A stretch of 17,465 bases of DNA from Candidatus Aminicenantota bacterium (GTDB lineage: Bacteria; Acidobacteriota; Aminicenantia; Aminicenantales; Aminicenantaceae), in contig JAFGNQ010000174.1 of assembly GCA_016926925.1 (NCBI GenBank), positions 1 through 17,465 of the forward strand, given 5' to 3'. Below the pieces are notes generated by a model, which did not search any database, was not told the origin of the DNA, and saw only the letters and a program-made list of their open reading frames with translations. Each line of letters opens with the position of its first letter. Position 1 is the first letter of the stretch. The position numbers were made by a program, and so were the translations under genes. Positions 7,392-15,652 of this stretch are shown here, piece after piece.

Positions 7392-8216
7392 GTGAAAAAC
7401 AAACTCTTTTATATCTTTTTATGTGCGGCAGTCAGTATCGGCCTCATCACCGGAATGACGCTCGCTGCCAAGAAGACCATCACCATCAAGGGCTCGACTA
7501 CGGTCCTGCCTATTGCCCAGTCGTGTGCCGAAGCTTTCATGAACACGCGCTCGGATATCGACATTTCCGTTCAGGGCGGAGGTTCCGGTGTGGGCATCGC
7601 TTCGGCTATTGACGGCACCGCCGATATCGGGGATGCTAGCCGGCCGGCCAAAGACAAAGAATTTGCCAAGGCCAAGGAGAACGGAATCGAACTCTACGAG
7701 AACGTTGTCGCCATGGATGGAATCGCCGTCATCGTTCATCCTTCGAACTCCTGCAGCGCCTTGACAAAGGATCAGATTAAAGATATTTATACGGGGAAGA
7801 TATCAGACTGGAAGGAATTGGGAGGCAAAAAAGGCAAGATCGTGGTCGTCTCCCGCGACAGCGCCAGCGGAACATTCGAGACTTTTAACGAACTGGCTCT
7901 GGACAAAGAGAAAGTCCGGCCTGATGCGCTTCTCAATGCTTCCAACAGAGCTGTAGCCACGACGATCGCCACAACTCCCCAAGCCATCGGCTATGTCGGG
8001 CTGGGATATTTGACCGATGATGTTAAAGGTGTTCAAGTCAACGGCATCAAACCCACTAAAGACAATGTCGTCAACGGCTCTTACGCCCTCTCGCGAAAGC
8101 TCTTCATGTACACCAATGGAGCCCCCAAAGGCGCCGTTAAAGAATTTCTAGACTATGTCATGAGTTCCGAAGGGCAAAAACTCGTGGACAAGGCAGGATT
8201 CGTCGCTATAAAGTAA
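7392..8216 (+). CDS. pstS: Periplasmic phosphate-binding protein of the Pst ABC transporter
   Basis: The protein has 274 residues. It starts at a GTG codon (7392) behind AGGAGG (7379-7384). Residues 1-25 are a Sec signal (cleavage near TLAA). There is no lipobox, so this is a soluble periplasmic binding protein. Phosphate-contact motifs are present: GSTTVLP (34-40), GGGSGVG (62-68), DIGDASR (78-84) and RDSASGTFE (155-163). PstS captures inorganic phosphate with high affinity and delivers it to PstCA. It lies 14 bp after the porin and 28 bp before pstC, in one operon. The family and neighbours leave little doubt about function. Confidence 0.95.
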   Translation: MKNKLFYIFLCAAVSIGLITGMTLAAKKTITIKGSTTVLPIAQSCAEAFMNTRSDIDISVQGGGSGVGIASAIDGTADIGDASRPAKDKEFAKAKENGIELYENVVAMDGIAVIVHPSNSCSALTKDQIKDIYTGKISDWKELGGKKGKIVVVSRDSASGTFETFNELALDKEKVRPDALLNASNRAVATTIATTPQAIGYVGLGYLTDDVKGVQVNGIKPTKDNVVNGSYALSRKLFMYTNGAPKGAVKEFLDYVMSSEGQKLVDKAGFVAIK

Positions 8217-8244
8217 GCCTTAATATTGTTAACTGCTAGATACA

Positions 8245-9144
8245 ATGGGTACGGCGAAGGCCAGAAGGATCAGAGAAGGCTCTATAAGAGGCCTCTTTGC
8301 CATTCTGGCTTTTGCCTCCCTTCTTTTTCTCATCGGAATCACCGTCACTCTTTTTCTCGAGGGCGGGCCGGTTTTCAAGGACGTCAATTTCTTTGATTTC
8401 ATTTTCGGGAAGTCGTGGTACCCCACTCACGAAGATGCCGAATTCGGCATCCTGCCGTTGATTCTCGGGTCGCTATGGGTTACGGCGGGCGCTGTTCTGG
8501 TCTGTGTTCCGCTCGGGGTGGGGAGTGCCCTTTTCATCAACGAATTGGCCGGAAGAAAGCTCAGGGCATTCCTTAAGCCGATTCTTGAACTCCTGGCAGG
8601 AGTCCCTTCAATTGTCTACGGTTTTTTCGGGATGGTCGTCCTTGCCCCTTTTCTCCAACGGCTTCTCAATCTACCCGTAGGGCTTACCGCCTTCACGGGA
8701 AGTTTGATTTTAGGCGTTATGGCCACACCTACGGTGGCCAGCATTTCCGAGGATGCGCTCAGCTTCGTTCCCAAGAGTTTCCGGGAAGCAAGTTATGCAC
8801 TAGGTGCTAACAGATGGCAGACACTGACCAAAGTCGTGATTCCTGCTTCCGCTTCCGGAATATCCACAGCCATCATTTTGGGAATGAGCCGTGCGATCGG
8901 GGAGACCATGACCGTCCTCATGGTATGCGGAGGGGCCGCAGTGATACCGCATACGCTTTTTCAGCCAGTCCGGCCTATGACAGCGACCATAGCTGCGGAA
9001 ATGGGAGAAGCTGTATTCGGCAGCATTCATTACCACGCCCTATTCGCCATTGGTCTCATACTCTTTTTTATAACTTTGATGTTCAACATTATCGCAGAAC
9101 TCATCAGCCGCAGGTTTAGACTAAAGCTGGGTTTGGGACGATGA
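8245..9144 (+). CDS. pstC: Phosphate ABC transporter permease PstC
   Basis: The 299-residue inner-membrane permease has about six transmembrane helices; the first is at about 17-38 and the last at about 267-289. It carries the EAA loop that docks the ATPase (SFREASYALGANRWQT, about 178-193, followed by VVIPASASGI) and LAGVPSIVYG (about 117-126), typical of Pst permeases. The frame is closed just upstream by TAA 8230-8232, so ATG 8245 is the first ATG, although no good SD precedes it. It may depend on coupling from pstS. Its stop overlaps the pstA start by 4 bp (ATGA at 9141). It forms the heterodimeric phosphate channel with PstA. Confidence 0.93.
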   Translation: MGTAKARRIREGSIRGLFAILAFASLLFLIGITVTLFLEGGPVFKDVNFFDFIFGKSWYPTHEDAEFGILPLILGSLWVTAGAVLVCVPLGVGSALFINELAGRKLRAFLKPILELLAGVPSIVYGFFGMVVLAPFLQRLLNLPVGLTAFTGSLILGVMATPTVASISEDALSFVPKSFREASYALGANRWQTLTKVVIPASASGISTAIILGMSRAIGETMTVLMVCGGAAVIPHTLFQPVRPMTATIAAEMGEAVFGSIHYHALFAIGLILFFITLMFNIIAELISRRFRLKLGLGR

Positions 9145-9995
9145 TCGGCAAGAAAGCAAAACAAACCCTCGGTTTTTCCTCGCTTTTTCTTTTCATCGGT
9201 ATCACCATGTTCTTTTTAGGAGTTCTGATTTATTTTATCTTTGTCGGCGGGTTCAAGGTCATTTCCTGGGAGTTTTTGACAGCGGTTCCGAGAGAAGCCA
9301 TGACGGCGGGCGGAGTCGGGCCGGCCATCGTAGGCACGTTTTATCTCGTTGCCGGAGCCATCATCTTTGCTCTTCCTCTAGGCGTTGCCAGCGCCATCTA
9401 TCTCACTGAATATTCGCCGAAAAGCTTTGTGATCAACATCATCCGCATGAGCATCAACAACCTGGCCGGAGTGCCTTCTGTTGTCTTCGGCTTATTCGGG
9501 TTGGGGATTTTCGTTAAATTCATGGGTTTCGGAGTCTCGGCCCTTTCGGGAAGCCTGACACTGGGTATTCTCGTTTTGCCCCAGATCATATCCGCATCGC
9601 AGGAAGCACTGCTCGCAGTGCCGCAGTCTTTCAGAGAAGCCTCTCTGGCCGTAGGCGCCACCCACTGGCAGACCATAAAAAAAATCACCATCCCGGCCGC
9701 TTCTCCGGGAATCCTGACCGGGGTAATTCTCAGCGTAGGCCGGGTGGCCGGCGAGACAGCTCCCATCATGTTCACGGCCGCCACCTTTTATACGCGCGGT
9801 TTCCCAAAATCCTTTTTGGGAGAAGTCATGGCATTGCCGTATCATATCTTTGCCTTGATGACTGAAGGAACGCATCCTGAAGCGCAGACGCAGATTGCCT
9901 ACGGGTGTGCGCTCATTTTGTTAGTGCTGGTGCTGGTCATTTCGCTGGCGGCAATCATAATAAGACAACGACAGAGGACTGCCCATGAGCAATAG
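9141..9995 (+). CDS. pstA: Phosphate ABC transporter permease PstA
   Basis: The 284-residue inner-membrane permease has about six hydrophobic helices: one near 12-36, one near 62-88, then [15 protein letters not shown] (about 108-122) and further segments up to about 252-274. The ATPase-docking EAA loop is [18 protein letters not shown] (about 163-180). [13 protein letters not shown] (about 201-213) is characteristic of PstA. It overlaps pstC by 4 bp and pstB by 11 bp, so the permease and ATPase genes are tightly coupled. It pairs with PstC to move phosphate delivered by PstS. Length and motifs are normal for the family. Confidence 0.93.
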   Translation: MIGKKAKQTLGFSSLFLFIGITMFFLGVLIYFIFVGGFKVISWEFLTAVPREAMTAGGVGPAIVGTFYLVAGAIIFALPLGVASAIYLTEYSPKSFVINIIRMSINNLAGVPSVVFGLFGLGIFVKFMGFGVSALSGSLTLGILVLPQIISASQEALLAVPQSFREASLAVGATHWQTIKKITIPAASPGILTGVILSVGRVAGETAPIMFTAATFYTRGFPKSFLGEVMALPYHIFALMTEGTHPEAQTQIAYGCALILLVLVLVISLAAIIIRQRQRTAHEQ

Positions 9996-10746
9996 AGTCA
10001 AAATAGAAGTCAGAGACTTGAATTTCTGGTACGGAAAAGTGCAGGCTCTGAAAAATGTAAACATGGATATCTATGAAAATAACGTGACCGCCCTGATCGG
10101 CCCCTCGGGTTGCGGCAAATCAACCTTTATTCGTCTTTTCAACCGAATGAACGAGCTCATACCGAAGACGCACCACGAAGGGAAAATCATGCTCGAAGGC
10201 CAAGATATTTTCGGTGCGGGCGTCGATGTGGTGGACATCCGCAGGCGTGTGGGTATGGTTTTCCAGAAACCGAACCCTTTTCCCAAGAGCATTTTCGACA
10301 ACCTGAGCTACGGACTCAAAATCAACGGATGGCGAGACAGGCACAAAATCCGAGAGAGAGTTGTGGAGTCTTTCAAGGATGCTGCTCTTTGGAACGAGGT
10401 CAAAGACAGACTCCAGGACAGTGCCCTGGGATTATCGGGCGGGCAGCAACAACGGTTGTGTATTGCGAGGTGCCTGGCGGTTAAACCGGATGTTATTCTC
10501 TTCGATGAGCCCTGCGCCAGCTTGGATCCTATCTCTACAAGAAAAATCGAGGAGTTGATCGAAGATCTTAGAAAAAATTACACCATCGTCATCGTGACTC
10601 ACAACATGCAGCAGGCTGCCCGGGTTTCTCAGTTTACTGCCTTTATGTACCTGGGAGAACTGATGGAGTTTGCGCCGACGGATGATCTCTTCACGGTTCC
10701 TAAAAACAAAATGACCGAAGACTATTTGACGGGCAAATTCGGTTGA
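9985..10746 (+). CDS. pstB: Phosphate ABC transporter ATPase PstB
   Basis: The 253-residue ABC ATPase has all motifs in order: Walker [10 protein letters not shown] (39-47), Q-loop Q94 in VFQKPNPFP, signature LSGGQQQR (150-157), Walker B VILFDEP with E175, the D-loop ASLDP and switch H206 in VTHNMQQA. The Q-loop sequence [13 protein letters not shown] and the NRMNELIP segment are diagnostic of PstB within the ABC superfamily. It hydrolyses ATP on the cytoplasmic side of PstCA to drive phosphate import. In many bacteria it also participates with PhoU and PhoR in repressing the Pho regulon when phosphate is plentiful. It overlaps the 3' end of pstA by 11 bp; phoU follows after 59 bp. Confidence 0.96.
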   Translation: MSNRVKIEVRDLNFWYGKVQALKNVNMDIYENNVTALIGPSGCGKSTFIRLFNRMNELIPKTHHEGKIMLEGQDIFGAGVDVVDIRRRVGMVFQKPNPFPKSIFDNLSYGLKINGWRDRHKIRERVVESFKDAALWNEVKDRLQDSALGLSGGQQQRLCIARCLAVKPDVILFDEPCASLDPISTRKIEELIEDLRKNYTIVIVTHNMQQAARVSQFTAFMYLGELMEFAPTDDLFTVPKNKMTEDYLTGKFG

Positions 10747-10805
10747 GAAGCCCCATGCCAGCATCTATTGAATGAAGCGATGACATAGAAAAAAAGGAGG
10801 TCAGC

Positions 10806-11459
10806 ATGCTTGCCAAAGAAGTAACCATGCTCAAACAAAGACTGATTGAATATGCGTCACATGTTGATAGAATGATTGACAAGTGCATAAGCGGACTTTT
10901 GAACAAAGAGCCGGACAAGCTGAAACAGATCATGGAAGAGGACGAGTCCAAAGCTAACGATCTCGAGATCGAAATCGAGGAACTCTGCACGACCCTTATC
11001 GCCAAATTCCAACCTGCGGCCAAGGACCTCAGGACGATCATGATGATCGCCCAAATGAACAATGATCTGGAACGGATGGCGGATCTGGCGGTTAACATTG
11101 CAGAAAGCGCAGTATTTTTAGTCGAACGCCCCTCAGTGAAGCCCTTGATCGACATCCCCTATATGGCTCAAATCACAACCCAGATGGTCAAAGACGCTAT
11201 CGACTCTTTCATCAAAGAGGACCCCGATCTTGCTTTGAGCGTATGCACAAGAGACTCGATCATAGATGATTTGAAAGATCAGATTAGTCGGGAGTTGCTG
11301 ACACATATGGTATCCAACCCGGCCACTATCGATAGATCTTTTCAGCTGATCCGCATTGCCAACAGCCTTGAACGGATTGCGGACCTCTCAACAAACATTT
11401 GCGAGGATGTCATCTACATTATCAAAGGAAAAATCATCAAGCATCACAAAGATGCCTGA
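10806..11459 (+). CDS. phoU: Phosphate signalling complex protein PhoU
   Basis: The 217-residue cytoplasmic protein is helical and made of two repeats. Each carries the PhoU metal-binding helix motif: NNDLERMADLAVNIAE (about 85-100, with E89 and D93) and ANSLERIADLSTNICED (about 185-201, with E189 and D193). PhoU bridges the Pst transporter and PhoR and keeps PhoR inhibitory when phosphate is sufficient. A strong SD (AGGAGG, 10796-10801, 5 nt before ATG) fixes the start and should give independent translation. It is the last gene of the pst operon. No clear intrinsic terminator follows in 11460-11550, so some read-through into the dsrC operon is possible. Confidence 0.94.
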   Translation: MLAKEVTMLKQRLIEYASHVDRMIDKCISGLLNKEPDKLKQIMEEDESKANDLEIEIEELCTTLIAKFQPAAKDLRTIMMIAQMNNDLERMADLAVNIAESAVFLVERPSVKPLIDIPYMAQITTQMVKDAIDSFIKEDPDLALSVCTRDSIIDDLKDQISRELLTHMVSNPATIDRSFQLIRIANSLERIADLSTNICEDVIYIIKGKIIKHHKDA

Positions 11460-11552
11460 GTCTGTCCCATATCAGCTATCACATCCATACTTTAATCCTA
11501 AGACTTCAGTTCATTCTTATCTGGTGTCGTGCAAGAGAAGAAAAATGCGTGT

Positions 11553-11581
11553 TTTACGGTTGCAGGGATGTGTGCTATAAT
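11553..11581 (+). promoter_or_regulatory. Extended -10 sigma70-type promoter of the dsrC operon
   Basis: TATAAT (11576-11581) is preceded by TGC, forming an extended -10. A TTTACG -35 (four of six, 11553-11558) lies exactly 17 bp upstream. The predicted start near 11588 leaves a leader of about 25 nt with GAGGAG before the ATG at 11613. Consensus quality suggests steady housekeeping expression of dsrC and the two downstream redox genes. Confidence 0.65.
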
Positions 11582-11612
11582 GCGGCGTTAAATTTCGAAT
11601 GAGGAGCGAAAT

Positions 11613-11933
11613 ATGCCCGATATAGAAGTCGCCGGAAAAAGAATCGCGCTCAATGAAGAAGGATTCATGGTCAATCCGGATGAGTGGGACAAGGATATCG
11701 CCTTAGCCCTGGCGAAAGAGGAAGAAGGGCTTGAGAGCTTGACCCAAGACCACTGGAAGGTCATAGAGTACATTAGGGGTTACTACGTAGAGAAAAAACT
11801 GGCACCTATGGTACGCAAAGTATGTAAAAATTCAGGGTTCTCCTTAAAACATATCTTCGAGCTTTTCCCATCAGGTCCTGCCAAAGGAGCATGCAAACTC
11901 GCCGGTCTTCCCAAGCCTGATGGGTGTGTTTGA
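11613..11933 (+). CDS. dsrC: DsrC, sulfur-carrier / redox partner protein
   Basis: The 106-residue cytoplasmic protein belongs to the DsrC/TusE/RspA family. It retains both redox cysteines of true DsrC: C94 (KGACKLAG) and penultimate C105 (PDGCV), separated by ten residues. TusE proteins keep only the last one. Other family features are NEEGFMVNPDEWDKDIA (14-30) and the helix-turn-helix-like stretch HIFELFPSGPAKGAC. In sulfate reducers DsrC carries a trisulfide formed by DsrAB, which the DsrK-type protein reduces; in other organisms it is a more general sulfur relay or thiol-disulfide switch. It is the first gene of a three-gene operon with a membrane subunit and a CCG-type iron-sulfur protein, the expected partners. 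No dsrAB genes are in the window. Confidence 0.93.
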   Translation: MPDIEVAGKRIALNEEGFMVNPDEWDKDIALALAKEEEGLESLTQDHWKVIEYIRGYYVEKKLAPMVRKVCKNSGFSLKHIFELFPSGPAKGACKLAGLPKPDGCV

Positions 11934-11941
11934 AAACCTGT

Positions 11942-12571
11942 ATGTCGACAATCATCATTCTTCGCTACGTTGTGATCGTCTCCTTTATCTTCACATGCAC
12001 CCTCTTGATTTCTCTCATCCTTAGAACCTTTTCTTTTGGAAAGAAAAAACTCTACGCCGTTCCACAGGGAGACTGGAAGCACGGGGTCGCCTATGCCTTT
12101 GGTCGGGGAATGACACCCTGGGAAAAAGAAAGTGCGCAAAAACACCTCCCGACTTATTTTGCAGGGTTGATCTACCACGCCGGTATTTTTTCCGGTCTGT
12201 TCCTTCTTTCCTCCTCGATAATCGCAGTCCCATTATCCCGTCTATGTCTTATTTTCCTACAAGCATTTTTGGCTCTTGGCATCGGCTGCGGATTTGGGCT
12301 GTTTATCAAACGGAGTGTGGTCGGATACATGCGCTGGATCAGCTGTCCTGACGACTTCGCTGCCAACCTGCTCGTGGATGTTTTTCTGGGGATGGCACTG
12401 CTGTATACCTTTGTACCGGGCCTCCTTGCCATTTTCTATTCCGCGGCTATAGTGCTGTTTTTATACCTTCCTTTCGGAAAGATCCGTCACTGTCTCTTTT
12501 TTTTCTACAGCCGTTTTCTATTTGGACGTTTTTTCGGCCGCCGTGGTGCTTTTTTTAAGAAACAAACCTAA
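11942..12571 (+). CDS. Five-helix membrane subunit, NarI/DsrM/TmcC-like (probable b-type cytochrome)
   Basis: The 209-residue integral membrane protein has five predicted helices: about 5-27, 71-95, 100-123, 139-158 and 161-178. H79 (LIYHAG, helix 2) and H183 (KIRHC, end of helix 5) sit where NarI-type subunits bind heme b, so at least one heme is plausible. Motifs such as MTPWEKES and HLPTYFAGLIYHAGIFSG fit the gamma-subunit-like proteins of Dsr and Tmc complexes. The likely role is quinone or quinol chemistry in the inner membrane, passing electrons to the adjacent FeS subunit. The start is uncertain: ATG 11942 lies 8 bp after dsrC, while GTG 11924 would overlap it by 10 bp. Neither has a strong SD, implying translational coupling. 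Confidence 0.8.
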   Translation: MSTIIILRYVVIVSFIFTCTLLISLILRTFSFGKKKLYAVPQGDWKHGVAYAFGRGMTPWEKESAQKHLPTYFAGLIYHAGIFSGLFLLSSSIIAVPLSRLCLIFLQAFLALGIGCGFGLFIKRSVVGYMRWISCPDDFAANLLVDVFLGMALLYTFVPGLLAIFYSAAIVLFLYLPFGKIRHCLFFFYSRFLFGRFFGRRGAFFKKQT

Positions 12572-12587
12572 CAGGGAATATAAAAAA

Positions 12588-13925
12588 ATGACCCAGAAAC
12601 AGAACGATTTCGAGGACCGGATCAATAAGCTTTCAGTTGAAGACCGCCGGAGGATTCTCGAGTCCTTCGAAAGCCGGATCCATTCGGAATATGCCGCCTA
12701 CATGAACACCTGCGCTCACTGTGGTCTCTGTGCCGACTCTTGTCATTATTATCTTACCCTCAAAGATATGAAATCCGTTCCCGCTTACAAATTGGCTTTG
12801 GTTACAAAGGTCTTCAAGAAATCTTTCGATTTCTCGGGAAAGAAACTCTCAAAGCTCGTTGGTGCCGAGGATCTCAGTAATGAATTGATCGGCGAATGGG
12901 TGGATTCCCTGTTCGGCCGCTGCAGCTTATGCGGTCGGTGCACGATCAACTGCACGATGGGTATCAACATCCCCTACTTGATTCGGACGGCAAGAGGTGC
13001 GCTTGCCGAGGTCGGGATTGTTCCTCCGGGCCTCCAGTCAACTGTTGATACCGCCATTGAGAAGGGCAACAACATGGGGATTTCCAAGGAAGATTGGCTG
13101 GAAACGGTCGAATGGCTGGAAGAGGAGCTTCAGAATGAAGTCGCTGATCCGAATGCCAGACTCCCTGTTGACAAAAAAAAGACGGAATTTCTCTATACCA
13201 TCAATCCCAGGGAAGCTATGTTTTTCCCGCTTTCCATATCAGCGGTCGGAAAGATATTTTACGCCGCGAAGGCCGATTGGACTTTTTCCAGTGAAAATTT
13301 CGATGTGACCAATTACGGGCTTTATAACGGGAATGACCAATCCTCGGGGATCATGTCCGGACGTCTGGTTCAGGCAATGGAGGAACTGGATTGCCGAACA
13401 TTGGTTCTGGCTGAGTGCGGGCACGGTTTTAACTCCAACAGATGGGAGGCTCCGGAATGGCTGTCTCGGAAATATGGGTTTCCCGTCAAGAGCATACTGG
13501 AGATCATCGCTCGATATATTCAGACGGGACAAATTGCGGTCGATCCCTCGAAGAATGATAAACCCGTAACTCTGCATGACCCCTGCAATCTGGTGCGACT
13601 CGGAGGCATTGTCGAAGAACAGAGATTCATTCTTCGCAAGGCCGTTGCGCATTTCATCGAAATGACTCCGAATAGAGAAAAAAACTTCTGTTGTGCGGGT
13701 GGAGGCGGCCAGCTGGCCATGACGCGATTTTCACAGAGACGGATCGAAGCAGGGAGAATCAAAGCCGACCAGATCAGGGCTACGGGAGCAAAAGTTGTTG
13801 CCACGCCTTGTCATAACTGCATCGATCAACTCATGGAGCTCAACAAGCACTATAAACTGGGAGTCGAAATCAAGACCGTGTCGGAAATTGTCGCCGATGC
13901 GCTTGTCATTGACAGAGATCTGTAG
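12588..13925 (+). CDS. HdrD/DsrK/TmcB-like iron-sulfur protein with CCG domain
   Basis: The 445-residue protein has two cubane [4Fe-4S] motifs: C42/C45/C48/C52 (CAHCGLCADSC) and C112/C115/C118/C122 (CSLCGRCTINC). A C-terminal CCG domain has C323, C358-C359 (NFCCAGGGG), C398 and C401 (CHNC), the ligand set for a noncubane cluster that binds thiol/disulfide substrates in HdrB/HdrD. The first CCG half seems degenerate, with only C277 in LAECGHG. It should act on the cytoplasmic face, attached to the preceding membrane subunit, exchanging electrons with the DsrC disulfide or trisulfide. ATG 12588 lies 16 bp after that gene, with AGGGA upstream. DsrK, TmcB and HdrD cannot be separated without a phylogeny; context with dsrC favours DsrK or TmcB. 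Confidence 0.88.
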   Translation: MTQKQNDFEDRINKLSVEDRRRILESFESRIHSEYAAYMNTCAHCGLCADSCHYYLTLKDMKSVPAYKLALVTKVFKKSFDFSGKKLSKLVGAEDLSNELIGEWVDSLFGRCSLCGRCTINCTMGINIPYLIRTARGALAEVGIVPPGLQSTVDTAIEKGNNMGISKEDWLETVEWLEEELQNEVADPNARLPVDKKKTEFLYTINPREAMFFPLSISAVGKIFYAAKADWTFSSENFDVTNYGLYNGNDQSSGIMSGRLVQAMEELDCRTLVLAECGHGFNSNRWEAPEWLSRKYGFPVKSILEIIARYIQTGQIAVDPSKNDKPVTLHDPCNLVRLGGIVEEQRFILRKAVAHFIEMTPNREKNFCCAGGGGQLAMTRFSQRRIEAGRIKADQIRATGAKVVATPCHNCIDQLMELNKHYKLGVEIKTVSEIVADALVIDRDL

Positions 13926-13953
13926 AATATCGCCCGTATCTTACAGTCCATAA

Positions 13954-15117
13954 TTATTTCCGCCTGGATTCCGCGATTTCTTTGACCGCTTGGATTGCAG
14001 CTTCGATATGGGTTTCGGTGTTGAAAGGTCCGATTCCGAAACGCACAGCTCCGTGTATCTCTGCAGTACCGAGTTGCTCGTGAACCAGAGGCGCACAGTG
14101 AAGGCCTGTCCTGCAGGCGATGTCATAATCCACGTCCAACATTGTACCCGTGTTCAAAGCCTCCAAGCCGTCGACATTGAAAAGGAATACGCTGATATGG
14201 TCCGACAAGTCATCCTGACAGTACAAGGTGACTCCTTCCACATTTTGGAGTCCGTCCCTGAGCATAGTCGTAAGCTGCATCTCTTTCTCATGCATTTTTT
14301 CCATTCCCTGATCCAATATCCATTTGAGTCCGGCTTTGAGTCCGGCAATTCCGAGTGTGTTGTGGGTCCCGTATTCCAATCGGTAGGGATATTCATCCAG
14401 ATGCGTACGCACGGCCGAACGGACCCCCGTGCCTCCTGCTCTTGTATGCCTGATGTTTATTCCATCCCGGACATACAGCCCCCCGATGCCGGTCGGGCCC
14501 AAAAGTGATTTGTGACCGGTGAAGGCGACAATATCGATATTCAATTCTTTGATGTCCACCGGGATTTTCCCTGCTGACTGAGAGGCATCGACGGCGAACG
14601 GAATTTCTTTTTCTCTGCAAATTCGGCCGATCTCTTTCACGGGCTGTAACGTGCCGATGACGTTGGATGCGTGATTGACGATCACCAGCCGCGTGTTTTT
14701 TTTGATTTTTTTAGTGATAGCGTCAGGATCCACAAAGCCGTTTGTATCAAACGGAACGAGATCAACTTCGACACCATTGAATTTGCTCAAGTGGTAGAGA
14801 GGCCTCAATACGGAATTGTGCTCGACTGTCGTTGATATGGCATGGTCTCCTTCTTTCAACATGCCGGAAATGATAAGATTGAGTGCATCCGTGGAATTGT
14901 ATGTGAAACAAAGCCTGTTCGGATCGTCACCGTTGAAAAACTCTGTCAGCATCTTTCGAGTGTCCTCCACAACCTCTCCGGCTTCCATGCAGAGATCATA
15001 GCCGGAACGCCCGGGATTCACTCCAAAATTTCGGTAGAATCGGTCCATGAAAACGTATACTTCATCAGGTTTGGGGAAAGATGTGGCCCCGTTGTCAAGG
15101 TAAATGAGCTTGTTCAT
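13954..15117 (-). CDS. Cysteine desulfurase-family PLP enzyme (class V aminotransferase)
   Basis: The 387-residue fold-type I PLP enzyme resembles the EF2568-type family related to SufS/CsdA. H100 (STTVEHNS) stacks on PLP, D177 (AVDASQSAG) holds the ring nitrogen and K203 (TGHKSLLGP) forms the Schiff base. C341 in CRTGLHCAPL is the persulfide cysteine, on the short SufS-like loop. The N-terminus (IYLDNGATSFPKP) is typical. It would convert cysteine to alanine and enzyme persulfide, or act on selenocysteine. No sufBCDE or iscU is adjacent, so the sulfur acceptor is unknown. Its 3' end faces the dsrC operon across 28 bp, and the start has GGGAGG 5 nt upstream. The reaction is well supported; the physiological role is not. 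Confidence 0.88.
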   Translation of the reverse strand: MNKLIYLDNGATSFPKPDEVYVFMDRFYRNFGVNPGRSGYDLCMEAGEVVEDTRKMLTEFFNGDDPNRLCFTYNSTDALNLIISGMLKEGDHAISTTVEHNSVLRPLYHLSKFNGVEVDLVPFDTNGFVDPDAITKKIKKNTRLVIVNHASNVIGTLQPVKEIGRICREKEIPFAVDASQSAGKIPVDIKELNIDIVAFTGHKSLLGPTGIGGLYVRDGINIRHTRAGGTGVRSAVRTHLDEYPYRLEYGTHNTLGIAGLKAGLKWILDQGMEKMHEKEMQLTTMLRDGLQNVEGVTLYCQDDLSDHISVFLFNVDGLEALNTGTMLDVDYDIACRTGLHCAPLVHEQLGTAEIHGAVRFGIGPFNTETHIEAAIQAVKEIAESRRK

Positions 15118-15182
15118 AAAAACCTCCCAGGGGTGTTGATAGTCAGGAATATTTGATCATTTGGCATCCTGAATGACCATAG

Positions 15183-15211
15183 AATGTATCTTAAATTTTG
15201 TCCTGAATCAA
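15183..15211 (-). promoter_or_regulatory. Possible promoter of the cysteine desulfurase gene
   Basis: Read on the minus strand, TTGATT (complement of 15206-15211) and TACATT (complement of 15183-15188) are separated by 17 bp, each with four of six consensus matches. The start would lie near 15176. Copies of TCAGGA/TCCTGA at 15143, 15167 and 15201 flank this promoter and could be an operator. The assignment is tentative. Confidence 0.3.
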
Positions 15212-15229
15212 ACAATTTATTGTAAAAAA

Positions 15230-15259
15230 TTGACAGGAGTTTCCTACATGGAATAAAAT
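15230..15259 (+). promoter_or_regulatory. Near-consensus sigma70-type promoter of the cupin-toroid operon
   Basis: A perfect TTGACA (15230-15235) lies 18 bp before TAAAAT (15254-15259, five of six). Transcription should start near 15266. The upstream in-frame ATG at 15262 would therefore not be transcribed in full, which supports ATG 15283 behind AAGGAG as the cupin start. Confidence 0.65.
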
Positions 15260-15282
15260 TTATGCTTCCTAAGGAGAGGAAT

Positions 15283-15636
15283 ATGATTATCAAGAATAAT
15301 TCGGATGTGCCTGAAATCGATGTCCGCGAAGAGGGTATCCACTATGTCAAACAGCAGATCCTTATCGGACCGCAAGACGGCTCGACAAATATTATCATGA
15401 GGAGGTTCAGAGTCCTTCCAGGGGGAAACACACCTTATCATGTCCATCCGCACGAACATGTCGTTAAAGTTGAAAAGGGAAAAGGCTATGTCGTCGATAT
15501 CTCGGGACAGGAGATTGAAGTATCCCCAGGAAAAAGTCTTTTTATCGATGGGGGAGAAAAGCACCAGTTCAAGAACCCCTTCGAAGAACCTTTCGAGTTC
15601 CTATGCATCATTTTGAATCCTGAAAAACACAAATAG
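15283..15636 (+). CDS. Small single-domain cupin protein
   Basis: The 117-residue protein is one cupin beta-barrel. Motif 1 is PGGNTPYHVHPHEHVVKVEKGKG (about 46-68) with H53, H55 and H59; H59 stands where many cupins have glutamate, a known variant in small metal-binding cupins. Motif 2 contains GGEKHQFKNP with the fourth likely ligand His. Such proteins bind a divalent metal and act as dioxygenases, isomerases or sensors; nothing here fixes the activity. No DNA-binding domain is fused. The start at ATG 15283 follows AAGGAG. A prenyltransferase-like toroid gene follows after 16 bp, so the two are probably co-transcribed. Confidence 0.82.
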   Translation: MIIKNNSDVPEIDVREEGIHYVKQQILIGPQDGSTNIIMRRFRVLPGGNTPYHVHPHEHVVKVEKGKGYVVDISGQEIEVSPGKSLFIDGGEKHQFKNPFEEPFEFLCIILNPEKHK

Positions 15637-15652
15637 CCCGGATTTCCGCCAT

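Noticed and set aside
11399..11602. Short open frames spanning the phoU end and the dsrC promoter
   Set aside because: They run through the phoU coding region in another frame and across a clear promoter; low-complexity composition.
11924..11941. GTG start overlapping dsrC for the membrane subunit
   Set aside because: Possible, but ATG 11942 begins directly at the first membrane helix; the six extra residues (MCLKTC) are read from the dsrC tail. Left as an alternative.
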